From: an uncultured Ruminococcus sp.
GTDB taxonomy: Bacteria > Bacillota > Clostridia > Oscillospirales > Ruminococcaceae
Assembly (NCBI GenBank): GCA_902780505.1
Contig: CACZFN010000023.1
Location: 1-59,282, forward strand
Direction: 5' to 3'
Length of the DNA: 59,282 bases
This document shows positions 16,637-25,610 of the stretch, one piece after another. Positions within the stretch are counted from its first letter, which is position 1. Every line of letters starts with the position of its first letter. The notes beneath the pieces are model-generated. The model saw only the letters and a list, made by a program, of their open reading frames with translations, was not told the DNA's origin and searched no databases. A program made the translations under genes and the position numbers.

Positions 16637-19600
16637 ATGAACGTGCAAAAGGATCAAAACACTCCGACACTCGGCACCTATAAGGGGAACACGCTTTACT
16701 CAGAGGCTTTCGAGCATGATGCCTGCGGTATAGGTGCGGTAGTGAACATCAGGGGCGAAAAAACACATAAAACAGTGGAGGACGCTCTTACTATCGTACA
16801 GACACTTGAACACCGCGCAGGCAAGGACGCAGAAGGCAAAACAGGTGACGGCGTGGGTATTCTTTTGCAGATATCACATAAATTCTTTTCAAAGGCAGCA
16901 AAGAACGAACTCGGCTTTTCGCTCGGCAATGAACGTGATTATGCTGTAGGTATGTTCTTCTTCCCGCAGCGTGAGCTTGACAGGCTTCAGGCAAAGAAGA
17001 TGTTTGAGCTTATAGCAGAAAAGGACGGGCTTGAAGTCATGGGGTGGAGGAAAGTCCCCTCACGCCCCGAGGTGCTCGGCAGCAAGGCTGTTGAATGTAT
17101 GCCGTATATCATGCAGTGCTTTATCAGGCGGCCTGAAGGTGTTGAAAAAGGCCTCCCCTTTGACAGGCGCCTTTACGTTGTAAGGAGAGAGTTTGAGCAG
17201 TCAAACGAGGATACCTATGTCGTTTCGCTCTCAAGCAGGACTATCGTTTATAAGGGAATGTTCCTTGTCGGTGACCTGCGGCTTTTCTTTGATGACCTGC
17301 GTGACAGTGATTATGAATCGGCTATAGCTATGGTGCACTCACGCTTTTCTACCAACACAAACCCCAGCTGGCAGCGTGCCCACCCGAACAGAATGATAGT
17401 CCACAACGGCGAGATCAACACGATAAAAGGCAACGCCGATAAAATGCTTGCCCGTGAGGAACGTATGCGCTCTAAATATCTGGAGGAGGATATGGACAAG
17501 CTCATGCCTGTTGTAAACACAGAAGGCTCCGACTCGGCTATGCTTGACAATACCCTCGAATTTCTTGTAATGTCCGGTATGGATCTCCCCCATGCAGTTA
17601 TGATAACAATTCCCGAACCGTGGGATAACAATAAGAATATGTCCCGCAAAAAGCGCGAATTCTACCAGTATTACGCAACTATGATGGAACCCTGGGACGG
17701 CCCCGCATCCATACTCTTTTCAGACGGTGATGTTATGGGCGCTGTCCTTGACAGAAACGGTCTGCGCCCGTCAAGGTACTATGTGACGACTGACGGCTGT
17801 ATAATCCTTTCAAGCGAAGTCGGCGCTCTGCCGATAGAACCTGAGCGTATAGCTTCAAAGGAAAGGCTCCGTCCCGGAAAGATGCTTCTTGTTGATACCC
17901 GTGAGGGCAGGGTGATAGATGACAAAGAGCTTAAAGACTATTACGCTTCCCGCGCACCGTATGGCGAATGGCTCGACAAGGGGCTTGTAAAGCTCAAAGA
18001 CCTGAAAATACCAAACGAGCGTGTCCACGAGCATGGTGAACCTTTGAGAAAACAGCTGCAAAAAGCCTTCGGGTATACATATGAGGAGATAATGACTTCG
18101 ATCCTGCCAATGGCACAAAACGGCGCCGAGCCTATCGCTTCAATGGGCGCCGATACACCGATCGCTGTTCTTTCAAAACAGCCGCGCCCTTTGTTTGATT
18201 ACTTCAAACAGCTTTTCGCACAGGTCACAAACCCGCCTATCGACGCTATCAGGGAAAGCATCGTGACATCAAGCACAGTGTATATCGGTTCATCCGGCAA
18301 CCTGCTTGAAGAAAGTGCCGACAACTGCAAAGTGCTGAAAATACACAACCCTATCCTTACATCGACCGATATATTAAAGATCAAAAGTATACGCTTAGAA
18401 AGCTTCAAAGTAGCGGTGATCCCGATACTTTACTACAAGAACACAAGGCTTGAAAAGGCAATAAACAGACTTTTCATCGAAGCTGACAAGGCATATTCAC
18501 ACGGCGCAAATATCCTTATCCTTTCCGACAGGGGCGTTGACGAAAACCACCTCGCTATCCCTTCGCTGCTTGCAGTATCGGCACTTCATCAGCACCTTGT
18601 GGTGACAAAGCGCAGGACTTCGCTTTCTATGATCCTTGAAAGCGGCGAGCCGCGTGAGGTACACCACTTTGCGGCACTTTTAGGCTATGGCGCAACAGCC
18701 GTGAACCCCTACCTTGCACAGGAAACTATCCATGAGCTTATTGACCGTGATATGCTTGACAAGGACTACTATGCGGCAGTTGACGATTACAATAACGCTG
18801 TGGTTCACGGCATTATAAAGATAGCTTCAAAAATGGGCATCTCGACTTTGCAGTCATACCTCGGTTCACAGATATTTGAAGCGATCGGGCTTAGCCGTGA
18901 AGTCGTGGATAAATACTTCACAGGCACAGTCAGCAGGATAGGCGGGCTTACACTTTCGGATATCGAAGCCGTCAGTGATAAGCTTCATACTGCCGCTTTT
19001 GATCCGCTCGGACTCGGCACAAATGACGAGATCCCCTCACTCGGTTCACATAAATCAAGAAGCGGAAAGGAAAAGCACCTTTATAACCCGCAGAGCATCT
19101 ATCTTCTGCAATCGGCAGCAAGAACAGGCAGCTACGAAAAGTATAAGGAATACTCACGCCTTATAAACGAAGAATTGTCGCCTGTGAATATACGCGGGCT
19201 GCTTGAATTCAACTACGCAGATACACCGCTGCCGTTAAGCGAAGTCGAAAGCGCCGAAAGCATTGTAAGAAGATTTAAAACGGGCGCTATGTCATACGGC
19301 TCTATATCGGGGGAAGCCCACGAAACACTTGCCCTTGCGATGAACCGCCTGCATGGGAAATCAAACAGCGGTGAGGGCGGCGAAAGCACAGAGCGGCTGC
19401 TCACCAAAGGCACGTCACAGGATAAATGCTCGGCTATCAAGCAGATAGCTTCGGGCAGGTTCGGGGTAACTTCAAGATACCTTTCATCTGCTGATGAATT
19501 GCAGATAAAAATGGCGCAGGGCGCAAAGCCCGGCGAGGGCGGGCACCTTCCCGGCAAAAAGGTTTACCCGTGGATAGCAAAGACAAGACATTCCACACCG

Positions 19601-21208
19601 GGCGTGTCGCTCATCTCCCCCCCGCCTCACCACGATATATACTCGATAGAGGACTTAGCACAGCTTATCTATGACCTTAAAAACGCAAACCGTGATGCAA
19701 GGATATCTGTCAAGCTTGTAAGCGAATGCGGCGTCGGCACGGTAGCAGCAGGCGTTGCAAAGGCTGGTGCTGCCTGCATACTTATATCGGGATATGACGG
19801 CGGTACCGGTGCTGCCCCGAGAAGCAGCATATACAACGCAGGCCTTCCGTGGGAATTAGGCCTTGCTGAAGCACACCAGACACTTATCTTAAACGGGCTT
19901 CGTGACAAGGTGACTATTGAAACGGACGGAAAGCTTATGACAGGCCGTGATGTTGCCGCAGCCGCAATTCTCGGCGCAGAGGAATTCGGCTTTGCGACCG
20001 CACCGCTCATAGCGCTCGGCTGTGCTATGATGCGTGTCTGCAACCTTGACACCTGCCCGTTCGGTGTTGCAACACAAAACCCCGAACTGAGAAAGCGCTT
20101 TGCGGGCAAGCCCGAATATGTTATAAACCTTATGATGTTCATAGCCGAGGAATTAAGGGAATACATGGCAAGGCTCGGCGTAAGAACAGTTGACGAACTT
20201 GTCGGCAGGACTGACCTTTTAAAGGTAAAAGACGATCTTTCCGGCCACGCCGCAGAGCTTGACCTTGATGCTGTGATAAACAGGGATTTTGCTTCATACA
20301 GGGTGGCATATGATAAGAAGAAGCTTTATGACTTCGGCCTTGAAAAGACGCTTGATATGTCAGTGCTCGAAAAGAAGCTGTCAGAAGCACTTGATAAAAA
20401 GCAGAAGTCCGAAATATCAGTAAATGTCACAAATACCGACAGAAGCTTCGGTACGATGTTCGGCTCGCTTATCACAAGAAAATACAACGATACACTTGAT
20501 GACGATACCTTTGTTGTCAACTGCAAAGGTGCCGGCGGGCAGTCCTTCGGGGCGTTCATCCCAAAAGGGCTGACACTCTCACTAAAAGGCGATTCAAACG
20601 ATTACTTCGGCAAAGGACTTTCGGGCGGCAAGCTTATAATCACCCCGCCGGAAGAATGTGCTTTTGAAGCCGACAAAAACATCATAATCGGCAACGTTGC
20701 CCTTTACGGCGCAACAAGCGGCAAGGCATTTATAAACGGCATTGCAGGCGAGCGCTTCTGTGTAAGGAATTCGGGCGCCCAGGCTGTATGCGAAGGTGTC
20801 GGCGACGACGGGTGCGAATATATGACAGGCGGAACTGTTGTCATTCTCGGTGATACAGGCAAGAATTTTGCCGCAGGAATGTCGGGCGGTACTGCATATG
20901 TTCTTGACGAGAACAGCGACCTCTACACAAAGCTCAACGAAGAACTGATCCTGTTTACAGATGTTACAAGCGAACGTGATATCACAAAACTCAGAGCGCT
21001 AATAACCGAACACTATCAGGCAACAGGTTCAAAAAAGGCCGAAATGATACTTAACGATTTTGATAACTATATCAGGAAATTCAAAAAGATAATCCCCCGT
21101 GATTACAAGCTTATAACGGCAACGATAGATGCGCTTAAAAACACAGGCAAGACAGACGAACAGGCACAGATAGAAGCCTTCTATCAGCTTGTAGGTTCAA
21201 AGGCATAA
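16637..21208 (+). CDS. gltB: Glutamate synthase, large (alpha) subunit
   Basis: 1523 aa, full length for GltB. A short propeptide precedes Cys30 in HDACGIG, the nucleophile of the class II glutamine amidotransferase domain (30-430). The central and FMN-binding synthase domains follow (about 480-1220), with the [3Fe-4S] cysteines in MRVCNLDTCPFG, and a C-terminal GXGXG beta-helix domain (about 1260-1490). It makes glutamate from glutamine and 2-oxoglutarate with the small subunit encoded 18 bp downstream. Own promoter; ribosome site AAAGGGTGA. It is the main outlet for ammonia produced by the genes in the right half of the window. Confidence 0.97.
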   Translation: MNVQKDQNTPTLGTYKGNTLYSEAFEHDACGIGAVVNIRGEKTHKTVEDALTIVQTLEHRAGKDAEGKTGDGVGILLQISHKFFSKAAKNELGFSLGNERDYAVGMFFFPQRELDRLQAKKMFELIAEKDGLEVMGWRKVPSRPEVLGSKAVECMPYIMQCFIRRPEGVEKGLPFDRRLYVVRREFEQSNEDTYVVSLSSRTIVYKGMFLVGDLRLFFDDLRDSDYESAIAMVHSRFSTNTNPSWQRAHPNRMIVHNGEINTIKGNADKMLAREERMRSKYLEEDMDKLMPVVNTEGSDSAMLDNTLEFLVMSGMDLPHAVMITIPEPWDNNKNMSRKKREFYQYYATMMEPWDGPASILFSDGDVMGAVLDRNGLRPSRYYVTTDGCIILSSEVGALPIEPERIASKERLRPGKMLLVDTREGRVIDDKELKDYYASRAPYGEWLDKGLVKLKDLKIPNERVHEHGEPLRKQLQKAFGYTYEEIMTSILPMAQNGAEPIASMGADTPIAVLSKQPRPLFDYFKQLFAQVTNPPIDAIRESIVTSSTVYIGSSGNLLEESADNCKVLKIHNPILTSTDILKIKSIRLESFKVAVIPILYYKNTRLEKAINRLFIEADKAYSHGANILILSDRGVDENHLAIPSLLAVSALHQHLVVTKRRTSLSMILESGEPREVHHFAALLGYGATAVNPYLAQETIHELIDRDMLDKDYYAAVDDYNNAVVHGIIKIASKMGISTLQSYLGSQIFEAIGLSREVVDKYFTGTVSRIGGLTLSDIEAVSDKLHTAAFDPLGLGTNDEIPSLGSHKSRSGKEKHLYNPQSIYLLQSAARTGSYEKYKEYSRLINEELSPVNIRGLLEFNYADTPLPLSEVESAESIVRRFKTGAMSYGSISGEAHETLALAMNRLHGKSNSGEGGESTERLLTKGTSQDKCSAIKQIASGRFGVTSRYLSSADELQIKMAQGAKPGEGGHLPGKKVYPWIAKTRHSTPGVSLISPPPHHDIYSIEDLAQLIYDLKNANRDARISVKLVSECGVGTVAAGVAKAGAACILISGYDGGTGAAPRSSIYNAGLPWELGLAEAHQTLILNGLRDKVTIETDGKLMTGRDVAAAAILGAEEFGFATAPLIALGCAMMRVCNLDTCPFGVATQNPELRKRFAGKPEYVINLMMFIAEELREYMARLGVRTVDELVGRTDLLKVKDDLSGHAAELDLDAVINRDFASYRVAYDKKKLYDFGLEKTLDMSVLEKKLSEALDKKQKSEISVNVTNTDRSFGTMFGSLITRKYNDTLDDDTFVVNCKGAGGQSFGAFIPKGLTLSLKGDSNDYFGKGLSGGKLIITPPEECAFEADKNIIIGNVALYGATSGKAFINGIAGERFCVRNSGAQAVCEGVGDDGCEYMTGGTVVILGDTGKNFAAGMSGGTAYVLDENSDLYTKLNEELILFTDVTSERDITKLRALITEHYQATGSKKAEMILNDFDNYIRKFKKIIPRDYKLITATIDALKNTGKTDEQAQIEAFYQLVGSKA

Positions 21209-21226
21209 GGGGAAGGAGTGAAAATT

Positions 21227-22711
21227 ATGGGAAACCCGAACGGATTTATGGAAGAAAGCCGCAAAGACGGCGGCGTGTTAAGCATAGAGGAGCGCATAAA
21301 AAACTATGACGAATTCCACACACCACTTGACAAGGAGAGTCAGCGCCTTCAGGCATCACGCTGTATGGACTGCGGCGTGCCGTTCTGTCAGGCAGGGGTA
21401 AAGCTTGGCGGTATGATATCAGGCTGTCCTTTAAACAACCTTATCCCCGAATTCAATGACCTGGTTTACAAGGGCGCATGGGAGGAAGCCTACAGGCGGC
21501 TTCGTGCTACAAATAACTTTCCCGAATTCACATCACGTGTATGTCCCGCTTTGTGCGAAAAGGCCTGCACCTGCTCGGCACACGGCGAAAGTGTTACTGT
21601 CAGGGCAAACGAATTTGCCATAATCGAGCACGCCTATTCACACGGCTTTGCATCAGCACACAAGCCCGAGGTCAGAACAGGCAAGCGTGTTGCAGTTATC
21701 GGCTCAGGCCCTGCGGGACTTGCCGCTGCCGACGAACTCAATCACCGCGGCCACAGTGTTACTGTTTTTGAGAAAAGTGACAGGGCGGGCGGTCTGCTTA
21801 TGTACGGCATACCGAATATGAAGCTTGAAAAATTCATCATCGACAGGCGTATAGATATTATGGAGCAGGAGGGTGTGGAGTTTAAAACAAGCACCCGTGT
21901 AGGAAAGGATATCAAAGCTGAGGATATCATTTCACAGTATGACAGAGTCATACTTGCCTGCGGCGCTTCAACACCGCGTGATATAAAGGCAAAGGGCAGA
22001 GATGCAAAAGGGATATTCTTTGCTGTGGATTTTCTGTCATCAGTTACAAAGTCACTGCTCGATTCGGGCTTTGAGGATAAGAAGTACACAGATACCAAAG
22101 GCAAAAACGTTATAGTTATCGGCGGCGGCGATACGGGCAACGACTGTGTCGGCACCTGTGTAAGGCAGGGAGCAAAGAGCATAATACAGCTTGAAATGAT
22201 GCCAAAGCTGCCTGACACAAGACAGCCCGACAACCCATGGCCTGAGTACCCGCGCATTGCCAAAACAGATTACGGCCAGGAGGAAGCCGCACACGTCTAC
22301 GGCGGAGATATCAGAAAGTATCAGACGACTGTAAAGGAATTTATCAAGGATAAAAACGGCAGACTCAAGGCAGTGAAGCTTGTAAAGCTGAAACCTGTAC
22401 GCGATGAAAAAACAGGCAGGCTGAATATGCAGGAGGAAGAAGGCAGCGAGTACGAACTTAAAGCCGACACAGCACTTATCTGTGCAGGCTTTACGGGCTG
22501 TGACAGCTCACTTGCCGGCGATTTCAAGGTAGAACTTGACACCCGCACCAATGTCAGGACCGCCGAAGGAACACACAGGACAAACATGGAAAATATCTTT
22601 GTCTGCGGTGATATGCATATAGGTCAGTCACTTGTTGTCAGGGCTATCCGTGAGGGGCGTGACTGTGCAAAGGAAGTCGATCTCTCCCTTATGGGCTACA
22701 GCAATCTGTAG
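21227..22711 (+). CDS. gltD: Glutamate synthase, small (beta) subunit
   Basis: 494 aa from ATG 21227 (GGAAGGAG eight bases upstream; a GTG three codons earlier is open). N-terminal [4Fe-4S] cysteine region (CMDCGVPFC near 50, CPALCEKACTC near 110), an FAD-binding motif GSGPAGLAAADEL (about 158) and an NADPH-binding GGGDTGNDC motif (about 305). It takes electrons from NAD(P)H and passes them to GltB. End of a two-gene operon with the terminator at 22724. Confidence 0.96.
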   Translation: MGNPNGFMEESRKDGGVLSIEERIKNYDEFHTPLDKESQRLQASRCMDCGVPFCQAGVKLGGMISGCPLNNLIPEFNDLVYKGAWEEAYRRLRATNNFPEFTSRVCPALCEKACTCSAHGESVTVRANEFAIIEHAYSHGFASAHKPEVRTGKRVAVIGSGPAGLAAADELNHRGHSVTVFEKSDRAGGLLMYGIPNMKLEKFIIDRRIDIMEQEGVEFKTSTRVGKDIKAEDIISQYDRVILACGASTPRDIKAKGRDAKGIFFAVDFLSSVTKSLLDSGFEDKKYTDTKGKNVIVIGGGDTGNDCVGTCVRQGAKSIIQLEMMPKLPDTRQPDNPWPEYPRIAKTDYGQEEAAHVYGGDIRKYQTTVKEFIKDKNGRLKAVKLVKLKPVRDEKTGRLNMQEEEGSEYELKADTALICAGFTGCDSSLAGDFKVELDTRTNVRTAEGTHRTNMENIFVCGDMHIGQSLVVRAIREGRDCAKEVDLSLMGYSNL

Positions 22712-22723
22712 CCAAAATATAAA

Positions 22724-22749
22724 GCCGTCCATATTTTTGGACGGCTTTT
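22724..22749 (+). terminator. Terminator of gltBD
   Basis: GCCGTCC/GGACGGC stem (22724-22730 with 22739-22745) and TTTTC tail. Confidence 0.9.
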
Positions 22750-22804
22750 CTGTTACTCGATATATTTTTCCCTGACATCTGCGTTTTATATAAGTTCTGA
22801 TTTT

Positions 22805-23017
22805 TCACCGAAGCTTTCCGCCCCCCGAGAAATAGTATGCAAAGTCATCATCAGCATACATTTGCCATACCTCGTCGGCGGTCATACCATCAAATTCTGT
22901 GCCGGCAGCGGATGAATCATAAAAACAGTTGTTCCCGCTTTCTTCCCCACTCGCACCACACCCGCACAAAACGAGTGCAAGAGCGGCAGGCAGTATCCTT
23001 CTTATATGCATCTTCAT
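22805..23017 (-). CDS. Small lipoprotein of unknown function
   Basis: 70 aa from ATG 23017 (AAAGTGA upstream; longer upstream reading overlaps the previous gene). The signal sequence ends in LCGC (lipidated Cys about 20), followed by a short acidic region with EVWQMYADDDFAYYFSG and a GGGK tail. Four bp after the YjbR-like gene, so co-transcribed. No family is recognised. Confidence 0.6.
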   Translation of the reverse strand: MKMHIRRILPAALALVLCGCGASGEESGNNCFYDSSAAGTEFDGMTADEVWQMYADDDFAYYFSGGGKLR

Positions 23018-23021
23018 TTTT

Positions 23022-23414
23022 TCACTTTCTTTTCCTGTCATCGGTCGTATCAAAGCTTATCCTTAAAAGCTCACATATATCTTCCATAGACACCCGCCCG
23101 TCAAGTGTGACGGAAAGCCAGTTTCCACGGCTTATGTGGTACCCCTTGTAATACCCCTCTCTTGTAAGCAGCATATCAAGCAAAAGCGTGTCTGAAAGCT
23201 TTACATTAAGCACATCAACTTTCCCGCTTAAAGCCTCCTCGCCCAGCTTTTCATAGGTGATATCCATAATAAGTGCAAACCACTTTCTGTTTTCCTTGTG
23301 CCTGAGCACTGCATAATTCGGGAACTTCGCCCATAGATATTCGGGTGCGGCAGCGTACATATCAAGTGCCGCTTTAAGAACTTTGTCCCTCAGCGTAAAA
23401 AACTCCCCTGTCAT
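23022..23414 (-). CDS. MmcQ/YjbR-family protein
   Basis: 130 aa. Matches the MmcQ/YjbR fold: LWAKFPNYAVLRHKENRKWFALIM, then DVLNVKL, GYYKGYHISRGNWLSVTLDG and a C-terminal helix. These small alpha/beta proteins have a CyaY-like DNA-binding fold; the function is not established. Ribosome site not strong (AATGACAGG). It sits with the small lipoprotein in a minus-strand pair. Confidence 0.85.
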   Translation of the reverse strand: MTGEFFTLRDKVLKAALDMYAAAPEYLWAKFPNYAVLRHKENRKWFALIMDITYEKLGEEALSGKVDVLNVKLSDTLLLDMLLTREGYYKGYHISRGNWLSVTLDGRVSMEDICELLRISFDTTDDRKRK

Positions 23415-23465
23415 TTTTCCCTCACCCCATAAAAAGTATACGCTAAACGCAGGTATTTGTCAAGA

Positions 23466-23510
23466 CAAAAAACACCGCCGCACAGCTGTTTGCAAAAGCC
23501 ATGCAGCGGT
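23466..23510 (-). terminator. Terminator downstream of the GH5 gene
   Basis: On the minus strand, stem ACCGCTGCA/TGCGGCGGT (23502-23510 with 23474-23482) followed by GTTTTTTG. MITE copy B separates it from the GH5 stop codon. Confidence 0.75.
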
Positions 23511-23513
23511 ATT

Positions 23514-23673
23514 AAGGCAACACCGCACGACTATTGTACGTCAGAAACGCAGTCGGATTTTTCGTCAGAGTGACTAAAAACGACGCAGGTTTACTGACGT
23601 AAGTCAAGGAGTTTTTGGTTACTATGACGGAAAATATGCAAGTTTATGACGTGCAGTCGTGCGGTGTTGCCTT
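23514..23673. mobile_element. MITE-like element, copy B (160 bp)
   Basis: Same terminal inverted repeats as copy A (AAGGCAACACCGCAC ... GTGCGGTGTTGCCTT), and shared interior blocks GGATTTTTCGTCAG, ACGCAGG, TATGACGGAAAAT and GCAAG. No reading frame. It lies within the 3' untranslated region of the GH5 gene, between stop codon and terminator. Confidence 0.8.
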
Positions 23674-23684
23674 TATGTCATTTC

Positions 23685-24821
23685 TTATCTCTGAGCCATG
23701 CCCTGTTCCATTGCCTTGTGAACAGCCTCCTGCATTCCGTCCACCTTATATGTAAGGGCAGTTCTGTCTATCTCGGTCCCCGCGTCCCACCATACGGGGC
23801 ACAGGTGATATTTAAGTGCCGTTTCGATAACACTTGATGTGTACTTTACAACAGCTTCAAGGTCTTTATCCTTGTGTGTGGCACCGAATTCGCCTACTAT
23901 AACAGGCACGCCCTTGTCAACATAGTTTTCTTTAAGCTTTTTCATCTGCCCGTCAAGGTACTGCATATCCTCGTCTGTGCCCCAGGATTCCTGATAGCCC
24001 CAGGTCGAAGTAAGGTCAGCTATCGCAAATGTCGAAGGCGAATAATAGTGTACCGAAAGTATCGTCCTGTCATCGCCGTCGGGCATTTTTATGCCGCCCT
24101 TGATAGTATTGTCAATGTCCGTCCAGTACCCCGCAAGCAAAAGATACCTTTCCTTGTTGTTTGAACCTGAATTTCTGATAAGGTCAGTAAACTCGCCGTT
24201 TATCTTGTTCATAAGCTCACAGCCCTTTTCAACGCCCAAGTCATCAAAGCCTATCTCGTTCATGGATTCAAATATAAGATGCTCGTCATAATCCTTGAAC
24301 CTGTCGGCTATCTGTGTCCATATCGCCCTGTACTTTTTCATGGTGCCGTCATAATCTGTTGAAGCCTTTGTAAGCCAGCTGTCCTCGTGGTGGATATTGA
24401 GGATGACATACATATCCTCCTCTATCGCCCAGTCAACTACCTCCTGCACCCTGTCAAACCACGGCTGCTTTATGGTGTAGTCATCACCTTCGGTGTGGTC
24501 TCCCCATGTCGTGGGTATGCGTATGGTGTCAAAGCCCTCGGATTTTACAAACTGAATAAGTTCCTTTGTCGCCTTCGGGTTGCCCCATGCGGTTTCGTAT
24601 TCAAGGTCATCGCTTACCCATGTGCAGTTTGTCGGATCAAGGGTGTTGCCGAGGTTCCAGCCTGTGCCCATATTCTCAACAAAAGCCTGCGTACTTGCCG
24701 CTGCGTGGAACTCCTTTTTGCCGCCCTTTGCTTCACTTTGCGACGAACTTTCACTCCCCCCGCAGGAAGCTGCCGATACAGCAAAAACCAAAGATAATGC
24801 CATGCAAAAAAATTTTTTCAT
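23685..24821 (-). CDS. GH5-family endoglucanase-like lipoprotein
   Basis: 378 aa from ATG 24821 (GGGAGGG seven bases upstream). Signal peptide with lipobox AASC (Cys20), a Ser-rich linker (21-40) and one glycoside hydrolase family 5 domain (about 45-370). The acid/base Glu189 lies in FESMNEIGF and the nucleophile Glu311 in VIVGEFGA; GWNLGNTLD, RIPTTWG and ILNIHHED are also family motifs. No carbohydrate-binding or dockerin module is present, so it probably acts as a cell-bound enzyme on beta-1,4-glucans such as cellulose, xyloglucan or lichenan fragments. Monocistronic, with its own promoter. Confidence 0.92.
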   Translation of the reverse strand: MKKFFCMALSLVFAVSAASCGGSESSSQSEAKGGKKEFHAAASTQAFVENMGTGWNLGNTLDPTNCTWVSDDLEYETAWGNPKATKELIQFVKSEGFDTIRIPTTWGDHTEGDDYTIKQPWFDRVQEVVDWAIEEDMYVILNIHHEDSWLTKASTDYDGTMKKYRAIWTQIADRFKDYDEHLIFESMNEIGFDDLGVEKGCELMNKINGEFTDLIRNSGSNNKERYLLLAGYWTDIDNTIKGGIKMPDGDDRTILSVHYYSPSTFAIADLTSTWGYQESWGTDEDMQYLDGQMKKLKENYVDKGVPVIVGEFGATHKDKDLEAVVKYTSSVIETALKYHLCPVWWDAGTEIDRTALTYKVDGMQEAVHKAMEQGMAQR

Positions 24822-24850
24822 CACAATCCCTCCCTTGATATATCAATATT

Positions 24851-24879
24851 ATTATATCACCTGTGCTTTTATTTTTCAA
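24851..24879 (-). promoter_or_regulatory. Promoter of the GH5 gene
   Basis: Minus strand: TTGAAA (24874-24879), 17 bp, TATAAT (24851-24856), 30 bp before the ATG. Confidence 0.8.
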
Positions 24880-24987
24880 CTAAATAGTGTAAATATTCTC
24901 CATATTCAGCGTTTTACATCAATCAGCGCCCTCTTGTTTGTATAAAACGCCGTTTCATATTTTTATACAAAAAAGTATTTATATACT

Positions 24988-25016
24988 TTGACATTATCTG
25001 TATTTTGTGTTATAAT
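24988..25016 (+). promoter_or_regulatory. Promoter of the nucleobase salvage operon
   Basis: TTGACA (24988-24993), 17 bp, TATAAT (25011-25016): a perfect consensus. The leader is only about 30 nt, too short for a purine riboswitch. Confidence 0.85.
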
Positions 25017-25051
25017 TATGACAATAATCAACAGAATACGGGGTGAAGCAA

Positions 25052-25609
25052 ATGCTGCTTACAGATAAACAGCTCTATGAAGAAGGAATAAAAAACGTTC
25101 TAATAAGTGAAGATGACCTTCGTGCCGCCATTGCCGACTGCGGCAGACAGATAAGTGAGGATTACGAGGGAAAACCGCTGCTGCTGCTCAGTATACTCAA
25201 GGGCGCCTTTGTCTTTTTGTCAGACCTTTGCAGGGAAATAACCATTCCCTGCGAAATAGGCTTTATGGCTGCAAAAAGCTATTTTGAAGGCACATCCTCC
25301 TCCGGCGAGGTTGAGATAACCTATGATGTCATTCAGGATATAAGCAGATATCATGTTATCATAGTTGAGGATATCGTTGATACAGGGCGTACTCTTTCAA
25401 AAGTCTATGATATGCTGCTTGACAGAAAGCCGCTTTCACTTAAAGTCGTGACACTGCTTGATAAACCCGACAGGCGTGTTGTGGATTTTGATGCTGACGT
25501 ATCGCTTTTCACTATACCCGACAGGTTTGTTATCGGCTATGGGCTCGACTGCGGTGAATACTACAGAAACCTCCCGTACATAGCAGAATATAAACAAAGG
25601 GGTGAATGA
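25052..25609 (+). CDS. hpt: Hypoxanthine(-guanine) phosphoribosyltransferase
   Basis: 185 aa from ATG 25052 (GGGGTGA upstream). The PRPP-binding motif VEDIVDTGRTL (about residue 108) and the flexible-loop segment AKSYFEGTSSSGEV are typical of HPRT. It converts hypoxanthine and guanine with PRPP into IMP and GMP. One bp separates it from the purine permease, so uptake and salvage are linked. Confidence 0.93.
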   Translation: MLLTDKQLYEEGIKNVLISEDDLRAAIADCGRQISEDYEGKPLLLLSILKGAFVFLSDLCREITIPCEIGFMAAKSYFEGTSSSGEVEITYDVIQDISRYHVIIVEDIVDTGRTLSKVYDMLLDRKPLSLKVVTLLDKPDRRVVDFDADVSLFTIPDRFVIGYGLDCGEYYRNLPYIAEYKQRGE

Positions 25610-25610
25610 T

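Noticed and set aside
24990-25051. A purine riboswitch before hpt and the purine permease
   Set aside because: The transcript leader between promoter and start codon is only about 30 nt, too short for the aptamer.
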